A DNA stretch of 64,000 bases, from positions 50,085,154 to 50,149,153 of the forward strand of contig CM072887.1 of NCBI GenBank assembly GCA_037013685.1. The letters are read 5' to 3'. Below, in pieces: positions 50,420-61,900 of this stretch. The stretch comes from Acridotheres tristis. Its lineage: Eukaryota > Chordata > Aves > Passeriformes > Sturnidae. Numbering within the stretch: the stretch's first letter is position 1; every line of letters starts with the position of its first letter. The notes beneath the pieces are model-generated. The model searched no databases, was not told the DNA's origin, and was given only the letters and a program-made list of their open reading frames with translations. Both the position numbers and the translations under genes were made by a program.

Positions 50420-50580
50420 GGCCTTTAATTACTGCAGAACTATATACAAAAGCAATGTATAAAGTACACATTTCTTGCTGATATTATTAATTATGCTTTT
50501 TCTATAAGGTAGGACCTCTTGTCTATACTTAATTAAAATGGAGCAACTAATTGCAAAAGGACAGAATTTCCTGCATTAGT
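50420..50580. promoter_or_regulatory. candidate conserved non-coding element (TAATTA cluster)
   Basis: Within about 160 bases there are four homeodomain-type cores: TTAATTAC near 50425, TTAATTAT near 50487, TTAATTAA at 50529-50536 and CTAATTGC near 50547, plus GCATTAGTTA at the right edge. Such homotypic clusters are common in developmental enhancers. Chance occurrence in AT-rich DNA is a real alternative, so this is only a candidate. Confidence 0.25.
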
Positions 50581-51642
50581 TATCTGGCTGTTCACAAAAC
50601 CCAAACAAAGATATTAACTAGATCCTACATTTTCTGAAATCAGGTCAGCAGTGATCCAAAGAGAGATCCTCATATCTTAAATCAATGCTTCATCTAGAAA
50701 ACAGACAAGCAAACAAAGAAAAGCTTTAGAGAAAAGTGTAAGAACAGTTACCAACAAAATAAATGTAAGTGAGCTACAACAGACACACCCCTTTGTACTA
50801 TAGTTTAACTGTTTTTTATTGCACTAATAGGATTTTTTTAAAAGTGTCTAATCTGTTGTGCTACAGAAACACTCAAGAGCTTTGTAATTTAAACAACCAA
50901 GAAAAATCTGTAAGTAAGAAAACATGGGAGTAGATAAGATGGGTTGCCTGAGGGTGAATGATGGGTCCCGTAATGAACCCTGGGTTTCCCATTCCAGTAC
51001 CCCTCCAGAGTTCATAGCCTGTTCGGTCTTTCATCCCTCACACTCCTTTAAAGTAAAGAAGATTGAGAGGTGACTTGATTATAACATAGATGGAGTAACT
51101 TCACAGGGAGAAAACACTGGCTACTGAAGTGTTCTTTAATTTAGAAGACAAAGGCATTACAAGGTATAGGAGCTGGAAGCTGAAATCAGACAATTGCAAA
51201 GGAGAAGTAAAATAAGCATCTTTACACAGAGGAGGTGATTAAGCAGTGGGGAAAAGATATATCAGAAGATTTCACAACTTTCCTATCAATTAAAGGTTTC
51301 CGTAGCATTTTCAGATTAAATGAGAAAGAAAATTTCAGAATAAAATCTCTCTCTGGAAGCACGTGTGGTTTTTGTTGAAAGCAGAATCTTTCATCTGCAA
51401 AATTTTTGTTTTGTTTACAGGTGCTTAGATTTTCTTTCACCAACTGTTATAATCAGATTAAAGAAAGTCAGACAATATTGCAACTGAATTATGTATTTTA
51501 TTTATTAGTACAGAAGATGATCTCCTGGAGTTATGAAATTGTCAGAAGCCATGATTCAGAACAAAACTCTCAAAAAGCCATAAACTTCCAGCATTTTGTC
51601 TAGAAACTACAAAAATTACTCATATATGTCCAAGTCCTAGAT

Positions 51643-51694
51643 AACAAAACAAAAACTAAACCAAACAAACAAACAAAAAAAAACCCCCCCAAAA
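51643..51694. repeat. A/C-rich low-complexity run
   Basis: AAAC and CAAA units end in an A9 run and a C7 run followed by AAAAG. It is low-complexity DNA comparable to the patch at 1306-1360. Confidence 0.7.
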
Positions 51695-54600
51695 GACAAA
51701 ATAATATTTAAAACTGTATAAAAATGTTGACTACATTAATGGCTTGTTAAAAACTTGAAAGGAAAAGAAACCTGGGTTCCAGGTAAAAGAAATTATGAAG
51801 TGTCTGAAAATATTTGAACTTAATTTTTGTTTGACATTTTTATGAGATTTATCTTTTTTTTAAAGAAAAATTACCAAACACCCCTTTTTCAAATAATGAA
51901 AGAAACTCAGAAAGCCTGTTACAAAACATATGAATTATTGTAAACTTACAAAAAGAGATGTCTGCTTTTCCATGTGTTTCCAATATGGTTTAAAATTTTT
52001 GTTCTCTCCTCAAAAAGAGCAGCTTTGATCCTTCTGAGGACGTTTTCACCTTCTGAACTCTAAGACTGGCTAGATCTTAAATACCACTAATGGAGGGTTT
52101 GCAGCACTGGATGGGTATAAGTCTTGCTTGTTCTATTTTAACATTTATATTTTTCACTGGATTCCATTATATGCAAGATAGTCCAGAAAAAGTATGAAGT
52201 GCTCCAATGAACTGCTGTTATAAAAGAAAACTCCACTGTTCCTTGTTTTGACTACTTCAGTGGCTCAGATGAACACGAATCATCCTATGGCAGTGTCCTG
52301 AATGAAAGTGTGAACCCGATCCCAAGCTGTTAAAAGGCTGCCAGCCCCATTATTTGGTTGTGCATTGCTGGGGGAGGATGAGAAGCTGGAGGTGGAGGGA
52401 GGAAAACTGCTCTGTGGTGCCGCTGCTTCTCCTGTTACCACCTTGTCTCTGTGCCCAAATAAAATGTCACAGCTGCAAGGGAAATGCCGAAGCAGAGTGG
52501 TCAGAGTGACAGCAGGCAGGGTTGAGGAGGGGTTAGGTCATGTCTTATTGTAGAGTGTTTGCAGTCACTACAGCTGCCCACAGCTCCCAAACTTTGTCAA
52601 GCGGGGACATTTTCCCACCACTACATTAATTCTAGGGAAATAAATTAACAACCCTTTTCATATATAGTACCATGCCTATTAACTCTGCATTTCAAAGGAA
52701 AGGAACCTGTTGTGCATGCAAAGTTGTAATTTTTGTCCTGCACCTGAAAGGTCTAGCTCTCTGCTGTCAGGATGTAGTTTAGACTGCAGATCCTACCACT
52801 TGCACAGTCTTTCCTGTCCACCTTCTCTTCCTGGAGCTATTTGTTTGCTCTCATGTCTCCTGTGAGCCTGTCTTCCAGGACGCCATCTCTAGCTCAAGGT
52901 GGGAGGGGGTATTAGAGTGGAAAGGTAGGAGATGGCAGGTGAAGTATTTTGAAAATTTGCAGCTATCTCCTTCTTCCTATTAAGAAAAGAGTCATTAAGC
53001 ATTTTTCTGTCCTGCCCTGATGGACTTAGCTGCCCACTTAAATCAATATTATAGAAATGATTTTCAATCTCAGCCTACAACAATTCCAGTTTCACAGTCA
53101 AAATATACCAATCTCTGCACTCATAGAAAAAATGACTACAGTGTATTGTCTAGTAAATTGCTTGCCAAAGCTGTGTGGAATAAAGGTAAAGTAGGAATAT
53201 CTTTTTGATCTGTGTGCATTGTCTGTGACCACAAGTTCTTTGTCCATGGCCAGAACTTATAGGTGTTGGTAACATATGAATAAAAAGGCATAATTATCAG
53301 ATATGATTGAAACAAATGGAAGAGACATTTACCATGTGTTCTTTAGCTGGAAGAGAAGGAGAAGAGTAAGAGGGAGAGATTGCAAGGTTATAAATTTTAA
53401 CATGGTTCATGCAACCTATTTGTAGATATCTAAGAAAACACAGCCTTTCCACTTGATGACCAAGTCTTTCTCTCCTTTTTATATCATTGTAGAGCCATAA
53501 TCATACAGCATTTTTGCTACTTACGTTTTTTTTTCTACTGTAGTCAGGAAAGTCATACAATGACAGCTCATACTTTAGGTTTCATCAGGAACCAATGAGA
53601 ATTCCTTATGCTGGGAAATGCTGACTGACACGCTATCAATATTGAGTAGGGTGAAGTGTTGTGGCCACCACATACATTTGCTTCTGTAGTTCTTGAATCC
53701 AAGGGGTCTCAGTCTCTGGCCAGATGGGATTGGCAGCATGGGGGGCATGTGAAGCCATGTTCTGTGTTTTGTCAGACTAAATGGTTACAAGAATGTGGAG
53801 ATTATAAAGCAGAAGGGGTTTAAATGGGGCTTATGAGCACTTCTGCTAGGATTGTTGACATTTGTTGATTTTTTAACACTTTTGATATTTTAGCAATGAT
53901 GTTAGACACTAAAGAGATTCCTACAGAGGAAAGATTAGCATGTTAGTATCTCAATCAATTTGTCTTCCAAACATTAAAAAACCCCAAAGGCTATGGAAAA
54001 ATCTAAGAGTAGGGAGAGCACAATGCCTTGCACAAATGGGTAGCACTGCCACTCATTCCTTTTCACCTGTGGCTGAGGTTTCTTTCCAGACACAGAAGTG
54101 CAGACCACAGCCAGCTGTGAGCTTACTCTTTTGAGTTGTCTCCTCTTGTGTAATTTGCCCATTTTCTGTATTTCTATAAGCCATTAGCAAGACAAATAAT
54201 TCTCATCAACTTCTTCACTATCTCCGAGGGCACATGTTACCTTCAAGGTATTATATGAGAGGTTCATAGTCAACACTTCACTGACTTCTTGAGGTGTTTG
54301 AATCTTTCCCCAAGACTCAGTGGATTGATGTTTGTTTCTCTAAATATCCTCATTGCTTCTTCCACATAAGATCTTTATGTACCTGTTTTTCAGTTCTTGG
54401 GAGGACTAATGAGGTGACTTTTAACATACACTGTCCAACATGGTGTTAAGGAGGCACAACACTTACATCCTTTTGACTAGCTCATTCAGTATCCTATAGG
54501 TGCACTACAATTACTCTGTAACTTGTCTTTGTAGCTCACATTTATGTGTTATATTGCTGGACTGTGAAATACAGATTCTAAAAAATGCATTAAGTTCTCA

Positions 54601-56617
54601 ACATGGTGATTATGCATGGCTAATTCATTGCAGGTAGAGTAAACTTTGGTTATAGCATTTTTTAGTATGGTGCTATTAAGTGTGCAGTCAGATATACCAT
54701 ACCGGGATTTCAAAAGCAAACATTAAAATTATCAGCCTGTGGGATTAACGCTGAGATATTCTATGTTGCATTCCATTTTTATTATTGGCAACTGTCATAT
54801 AATTTGCAGCAAAACTCTTGCATAATGATGCTCTACTACGAAGTGCATCTTTTTCCAGAGTGAGTTCTACAATGATCTCTGTGCTACTGATGATTTTTTG
54901 ATGGGGTTATCTCCATTCTCATATATTAACTAAATTATGGCAGAGGAATTTCTCTCCCTGCAATATCTTAAAGAGAAAAGAATGGTATTTTTTGTTCTGA
55001 CATTCTCAAGAAAATGCTTCTCTTCTGTTTTCCTCGGGGATGGCTTCATTATAAAAGGATTTCTGCTGTTCTTTTCTATTAGGTGATTGTATCTATATTT
55101 ATCTTTTCTTTTAATTCTCCTTTTTTATCTCCCCCTAAGCTTTTCTCTTCTTCATTTTTTAAGCTCTACCATCTTCTGTTTCTCTTCCGGTGTAATATGA
55201 GCTCTCAGCTCTCTCTCTGCATGCCTTTTCTTAACAAAAACTGATAAAAGAAAGAGACTATTGGTCCAAGAGATTCTTGGGAGACACTTGCGTTTACATT
55301 TTAAGGTTTTCGGAAAATGCTCCTGCTGTCCTTGATGTTTTACTAAGCACAACATAAGACTCCAGGATCATGATGAACACTTTCTTGTGCTACTAAATAT
55401 TACACACAAGTAGTGACAGAATGTGCATATGAGATCTGTGCTTGAAACCTCCTTATTAAGGCGGGTAAGGAGCTCTTTTGAAAAGTGTAGGGCATACAGA
55501 TATAATGCTTTCAGGGAAATTAATTACTTCCTCACTTAATGGCTACTGCAGTTTACTGCCTAGTATTCAGGTCTAGTTTGTAAGCTCAAGATTAATTTGA
55601 TCTGCTTATAAGGATGTGACTCAGGACACTACAATGAGCACTTTATGGTATATCCTATGCTCTCACACCTGAATTCAGTAGGGTACTCCAGGTCTTACAT
55701 CTTTATCTATCAGAATAAAGTCCATTTGTGGGTTTATCAAACCACTAAGACACCTAAAATGGTACTAGATACCTGTGTTTAGTGATCTGAATCACTTCCT
55801 TTAGTGAGTTTTAGGCTTTTCTTTTAGACAACATCGTGTAAAGACTTGCACTCAGAATCATGTGCACAATTTCTGTGTATGCAGCAATTGAGTATTGGCT
55901 AATATGGCTGTCAAAGGCTGAGACAAAAATTCTACTAAGTCAAGCATTTGTAATTTTACCACTCTGGTGCAGATATTTTAGGAATCTTTTTGTAAACCAT
56001 ACTCACAGATTAATGTTGACAGCTATGGGTCAAAGTTAGCTGGGCCACGCCTACACAGTGGAGTTTCACACAGACGGTCACACCTTGACCAGGTGAATTC
56101 TAAAGTTCTGAAGTTGAGTTCTAAATGGTTAGGCTCTGTCTGAAATAGACAGACATGACAAGCCTTTTTAAAAAGTGATTCAGCAGTGTTAGGGTCGAGA
56201 CCAGCTTTTTAGAAGTTTTAAATGATATGAGATAAATAACAAATTTATAGATGAAATATGGGTGCCTGAGAGACAGATAGTATGGCTAACATTCAAAATC
56301 TACCTGACAACCAGCCAGCATGGCCTGTAGTGCAGGAACTCCCACTGCAAGTGTGTAAGGACTGTCTTACTATTTCAGATGAAAATGCACGAAACCTGAG
56401 ATGGAAGTGGTCAATAACAAATCCTTACAGAAGATTATATGAAGAAAGAGAGAGAAATCAGACTCAATTTTCCAACTTCCAGCAGAGATGTCTATTCTTA
56501 AAGGGTTATACTCTCCTGAAATTAGGAAGTTCTTTTAAACTGAAGATGTATTTACTTAATTGCATTCCCTTAACTGTATTCCCTTAGATGAAAATGTAAT
56601 CCCTTAATAGCAGGGAT

Positions 56618-56643
56618 ATATGGCGTTTACATATGGTGTTTAC
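56618..56643. repeat. 13-bp tandem duplication
   Basis: ATATGGCGTTTAC is followed directly by ATATGGTGTTTAC, differing by a single C/T. Just upstream, ATTCCCTTA-type phrases recur three times between about 56565 and 56607, so the area has a history of local duplication. Confidence 0.75.
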
Positions 56644-58165
56644 ATGTATTTATGTTCGTATTTTCGTTAAAACCAAATTAAAATGGAAAAAATATTACTG
56701 CACTGCTTCATGGCAATTGGTTATAGGAATACTGCAATTTGGCTTCTGTTCATGTATTTATTATTTATTTACTTATTCCAGAGACTTAAGCAGCCGTGGA
56801 AGATGATCATATGCTTGCAGGGCTATGAGCTCTCTGAGCTTGCTGCTCAAGTTATTGCTTTCTCTCTTGAAGCAGTTCATTCCAGCCCTGCTCCATTTGC
56901 TCCTCTCATCCAGTTCAATAGACTTGAAAGTGATAAAAATTTTGCTTAGTGCTCATACTGCTTATTGTTCTCACAGTAAAATCTCCCATTGATTCCCATG
57001 GCCATTGGGTGATGTCTGAAATGAATGGAAAAATGGAAAATAAAGTTCAAACTGATGGTTTATTCAAGAGAGAAAATTATAGATGAAGGCAGGGTAATTA
57101 CTAGAATGAAGAGTTCTGACCTATGTCCAGTCATGACTCAGGAGTGACAAAGATTATCTAAACTGATCAGAGTTTATGTTGAATTAAGATATGTTAAAGC
57201 TGCCTGTAGTTTTCTGAAAGGAAAACCAAGCCAACATGGAAATTATTTATAAAAAGAAGAAAGATTATCACAACAAGCAGAAAATGAATGAATTATTAAT
57301 TATTCAGTCCTGGGAGGAAATTATAACACTCTTTAAAGAAGCAAGCATGTTTAGGAAATGGAGCAGTAAGAAAAGCTGCTCCCAAAAAACCAGCAATATT
57401 TATTTGACAAGTCTGCCAAGGAAATATGGAACCAGCCTCCTAAATTAAGGGAGAAAGTGAATACGTTGAATGAGACTATTAATACCATTAGAATTGATTG
57501 CCTTAAGATTTGTTGTTGTGCTACTAGATTAAAAGATAGATCAAAGTCAGTTTTGTATGGGGGCCCCTCCCACACCAATCAATCAGTGATATAGCTGCTA
57601 CTCTCCATCCCTCCCAGCACAATTTTTTTCTCTTCCACTACTTGAATTAGGCGATGGTCACACCCTTAAACCCTTTGTTTTTCCTGGAGTGAAATCTGGT
57701 ACACATGAAGGATGTTAAATAACTATTTTTATAGAGTCCTTCTACACAGTGCTTACACTGTACACTCTGGGTAGGTGCAAACCTGCCCTCTCTGTACCCT
57801 GAGTTGAATGAGAAAAGGATACATGAGGGCATTACTACAGTACTGAGCTAATGAAAGCTGTTGAGAGGTGAGATTATTAGCACACAACGTGTACTGACAC
57901 AGGTCACTTAAGGGTTGGGGCTTTTGTCCCCTTGGTTCTGGAGACAGGCAGAATCAATTCGCTTGTGCCCACCACAAGCTGCCATGGATGTGGAGCATGT
58001 GTTGCAAACATTCAGCTGATGAGTAGCTTTTTTGATGAGGAATGTCAGATACTAATACTGTTAAGTACAAAATCTGACTTGACTGTGATTTATATTGGTC
58101 ACTACTTTTCTTGGTGGCAATCTGACCTTGAACCCTTGGCATGTCCTCCTAAAACTTATCAATAG

Positions 58166-58182
58166 TATTGATGACATCAATA
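58166..58182. repeat. 17-bp palindrome with CRE-like centre
   Basis: TATTGATG and CATCAATA are exact reverse complements around a central A. The centre TGACATCA resembles a CRE/AP-1-type site (TGACGTCA) with one difference. No promoter context is visible. Confidence 0.5.
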
Positions 58183-58613
58183 TCCTACACATTTTCAGTA
58201 TCACAGGGCCTTGTGACATCCCAGTATTTGTGCCTTGCTGTAAAAGCTCCTTTACCCTTTTACTGGTTGGGTTCAGTCCCTGGGCTCATCCATGTTCAAA
58301 ACTGCTCAAAACCCATCTTGTCTTATGCAGGTATGAAACCTCAAAATGTGGAGTGTGCAAAGACCCCCATGGGTAGGAGGGTGCTGCTGTGGCTGCCTCT
58401 GGGCTTGTTGTGCACTGTTCAGAAGAGTTACCCTTGAGAGTCTGGTTCTGCCCGCAGGATACCCCTGCTGCTTCCACAGCTGAGAACACTTAGGATAGGA
58501 GGAAGTTCAGTTCTGGAGTTCAAATCTATTGCAGCATCTGGTGATGAAGCTTGAAATACCAGTTGTGATCTTCTAATGGGTAGATTTAGCAAGTACATGC
58601 CACGCTGTTAATG

Positions 58614-58631
58614 CTTTCTTTCTTTCTTTCT
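58614..58631. repeat. (CTTT)n microsatellite
   Basis: Four to five CTTT units read directly; a simple tetranucleotide repeat. Confidence 0.8.
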
Positions 58632-58999
58632 GTTTGTGACAAAGTGTCAGGGGGGGTGTCTCAGAGTACCCTTGACAAGTAACTTTGAAATTGGACTGCA
58701 GACTGCAACTTGAAGTATGACTAAAGTGTAGGTAGGTAAATCTGATGGACAGCAATTTAATAAAACTTTCTCTCTATTTCAGTGGTTTCCCACAGTACTG
58801 GACAAGCTTGCCTTAGGGTTTGAGTTGCAATAGCTTTAGTGGTACTAACATTTGATATAACCAGATGAAGCATTTCCATACCAATAGAAGAAAGTCACAA
58901 CCTTTTCTGATGACAGTGCCTATTCACCCATTCAGAACCAGCGGATAATTTGAGCCATTGTCACAGGAGATCAATATCTCCTGTGGATCACATTAAGAG

Positions 59000-61900
59000 T
59001 GCCCCAGTTAAGCATCTGAGCACCCTAAAAAATAAAGGGTGTAAGTCAAATGCATATGACTGTAGGATCTCACTAAAAACTTTTACTTCCTGGTAGTACT
59101 TTTGAGGGTGGTGATGCAAACAGAATGATATGGAGTCATACAGATAAATAGCATGAAGTTTTTTATTTTCAACTAAAATATTCCCCCCACAATGTCATGC
59201 ATTCTTATCAGCTTATTTTTTTTTCTTCCCCTCCCAGTCTCCTTACTCATTGCACTACATAATCTTCTGAACTAATCCCGACTTAAGAAAGAAAATACAG
59301 GGTCAATGCTCACTGAATTGCTTTGTAATGCAGCCCGTTTACCTTAAAAGCAAAGCAAAGGATTACATCCTTCAGAAATATTGAACTGAATGATGGAGCA
59401 TGTATGTATATAAGCCACAATGCTGCAGGAGTTATTGTAATTTTTTTTCAGTTAGAAAGTTTAGAAGCAGGAAATTCTTCTTCCTAATGGTAATTTGATT
59501 TCACTGTTTGGACATAGAAGGTATCTGTGGCACCATATTCTGTCAGTGTTTCAAGAACTGTGTGTGCAAGTCTAATCAATGTGGTGCTAAAATGCTGACA
59601 GAAGTCAAACTAGGTTTTCTAGTCAAGGTGTGAAACTTCCCCTAAAACATCCTTAGTGTAGACAAGGTGTGAAGTGCAAGGTGCAGCCAGAGCATGGTAA
59701 CAGCCACCTTCAAGTTTTATATATTTACTCTTTTCCAGAATACGTACTTGCAAGAGAATTGGCCTATTTACAGGAGGAAGAGTTCTTCTGAAAGTCCTCT
59801 GGGAACTGCCTGCAGCAAATGTGATAAAGCTACATATATTGCTCAAAAATAAGAGGAAGAAAATGTGTCCCCTCAAGATGTTAACTAAAAAGGACACACT
59901 TTCCTCATCTTACACTGTAATTATTCTGTCTGCATTATATCTTCTATGGAGATTATAGCAACAAAGAAAAAAATCTGCATTTTAGAAGGACATAGTGACT
60001 GGCAGTAAGAATGGGAATAGAATGCTGCTACTTTATTTTCCTTTAATGTTAACAACCTCTCATCCTTATCCACAAAAATGAGGTAATACACAGAAATAAG
60101 TAAGAAAAAAAATGAAAGACATACCTACATCTCTGTTTGGCAGAATCATCTAATTAAATGATTCCCAAGTATCCCTTGTTGTAAATCTTACAGTGAAGGA
60201 CACATATTTTCAAAGTACTGTTCTTAAAATTTAATCCAAGAAAAGTTAAACATTGATTATAAATAGACTACTCAGTGACAGAAAGCAAATATATGTACAT
60301 CTTAAAAGAAATCTTTCTAGTTAGCAGCTAAAAAGCTCAACTCACCAAAAGGTTTGTATGGCATAAAATATTGAAGGTTTATTCTTTTATGTGTTCAGAT
60401 AGTGTTGTTCTCTTGGTAGTTTATTATGTTATTTGGCTCATTGATTTATCTTTCATTGATTTGTATGAATCTAGGTTTCCTGAGAATATACTCTGTCTTA
60501 TGAGTTTTTTAGGAAGGTATTAAAATGATGAAAGCTGTTGAATTGATAGCCTTGGGAACTGAAGACATCTACTGATGCTCTGTTGTTTAAGGGAATCTGA
60601 TGTAAATTTCCCCTCACTAATCCATTAATTTGTCAGAACTCTTGCTGGGAGAGAAATTTTCTGGGCTGATATTTCATCTTCTAAGTTCCTTACATACGTG
60701 AATCTGAAGCTGTTATGAAGTAATAATGATGACTGGATATATGATACATGATAAAAGAATTCAAGCATCACTAGCACTGGCCCCAGACACACATCAGATT
60801 AAGAGATTCTTTTAAAAATAGTTTTATGGACTCTAGCAATGAATTAAAGAAAGACATTACACTGCTTTCAGAATATCATCTATTTCTTTCTTGTGCAGTG
60901 TTCCACTGTCGATTTAGAGGTGCAAGGCTTGGTAGTCTAGTATCATTCCCCTGGGACACCTAGTCTCTGCATCTGTGAACCTCTCTAGAGCAATTCCATG
61001 GTCTGTAGCAAAATACTTGTCAGGGGAATAAAGCTGACTAGCTGCAGATATTCTTGCTCAGGAATTTAAATATAAAATTGTGTAGCTTTTTTCTTTCTTT
61101 ACAGAAAACCTGCTAGGTAAAACCGCTGTTTGTTTTCTGTAACTGTATTATGAATTTTGTTCGGTAGTACATTTTACTCTTTGCTTTGGCAAACACATTT
61201 CTTACAGGTAAAGTGGGAGAGTCCTGCCTCTGATAAACTTACTGAACTTTTGCCATATTTCCTCAGGGAAATCTTTGCTCATATTTCAGGAAAAAACTCC
61301 TGAATTTTTGCAATAAAATGAGTCTGCAGACCCAAATGAGAAGACAATTAGACTTTTAAAAATTGTGATAAAAATTGTAATATTCTCAAAAATTAATAAT
61401 ATATTTTCATAAATTTAAAATGTAATATCTAAAGGTTTTTATTTGTTTGTTTGTTTTTTTCCCTAAATAAATCAAACTAGCAATTAACACTATGGCCTAA
61501 ATATCCAGGTAGAACTTGGATTACTTGTCTCCTATATGTTCTACTATATGAGATGTTGCTTTGCCTCTTCTTAGGGTACACCATTACTTAAAGAGTGAGA
61601 GGATTTTGAGGTTTAATTGACTCCTGAATTTCAGAATTTAAAGAGCTCCAGCTTTTGACAGTCTGACTTTTGTAAGGTCCTCCAGGTCGAGTTCCTAAGA
61701 CCACAGTGCCTTTTGAAATTTTTATTCAAACAGTTTTGAAAAGGTTAAGGGCCTTATTATTATGGAAACACAAATATGCTAAAAAACCCTTCTAAAATAA
61801 GCCTTTTTGACTTCCAAAAGAAATCAATCCTTAAGAATCTGTACTTGAGAAGCTTGATTCAAATGATAGCTAGAAAATGAGTAATACCATTATCAGCTTT

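Larger units (their letters stand above)
48565..53999. other. unique non-coding DNA, no gene seen
   Basis: A 98-codon frame (48670-48966, plus) follows the microsatellite, lies in a slightly GC-richer patch (48690-48960) and has no recognisable domain. A cluster of TAATTA-type sites lies at 50420-50580 and an A/C-rich run at 51643-51694. Moderately GC-richer patches at 52320-52560 and 53640-53780 were not matched to any known element. Confidence 0.65.
54000..58999. other. unique AT-rich non-coding DNA, no gene seen
   Basis: The longest frames are 101 codons (56282-56587, plus) and 93 codons (58095-58376, plus, with overlapping frames at 58168-58437 plus and 58286-58489 minus). None has a recognisable domain. 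A 13-bp tandem duplication lies at 56618-56643, a 17-bp palindrome at 58166-58182 and a (CTTT)n run at 58614-58631. The slightly GC-richer segment 58250-58490 was not identified. Confidence 0.65.

Noticed and set aside
58260..58290. Possible tRNA B-box (GGGTTCAGTCCCTGG)
   Set aside because: The invariant A after the purine is missing, and there is no A-box or cloverleaf around it.
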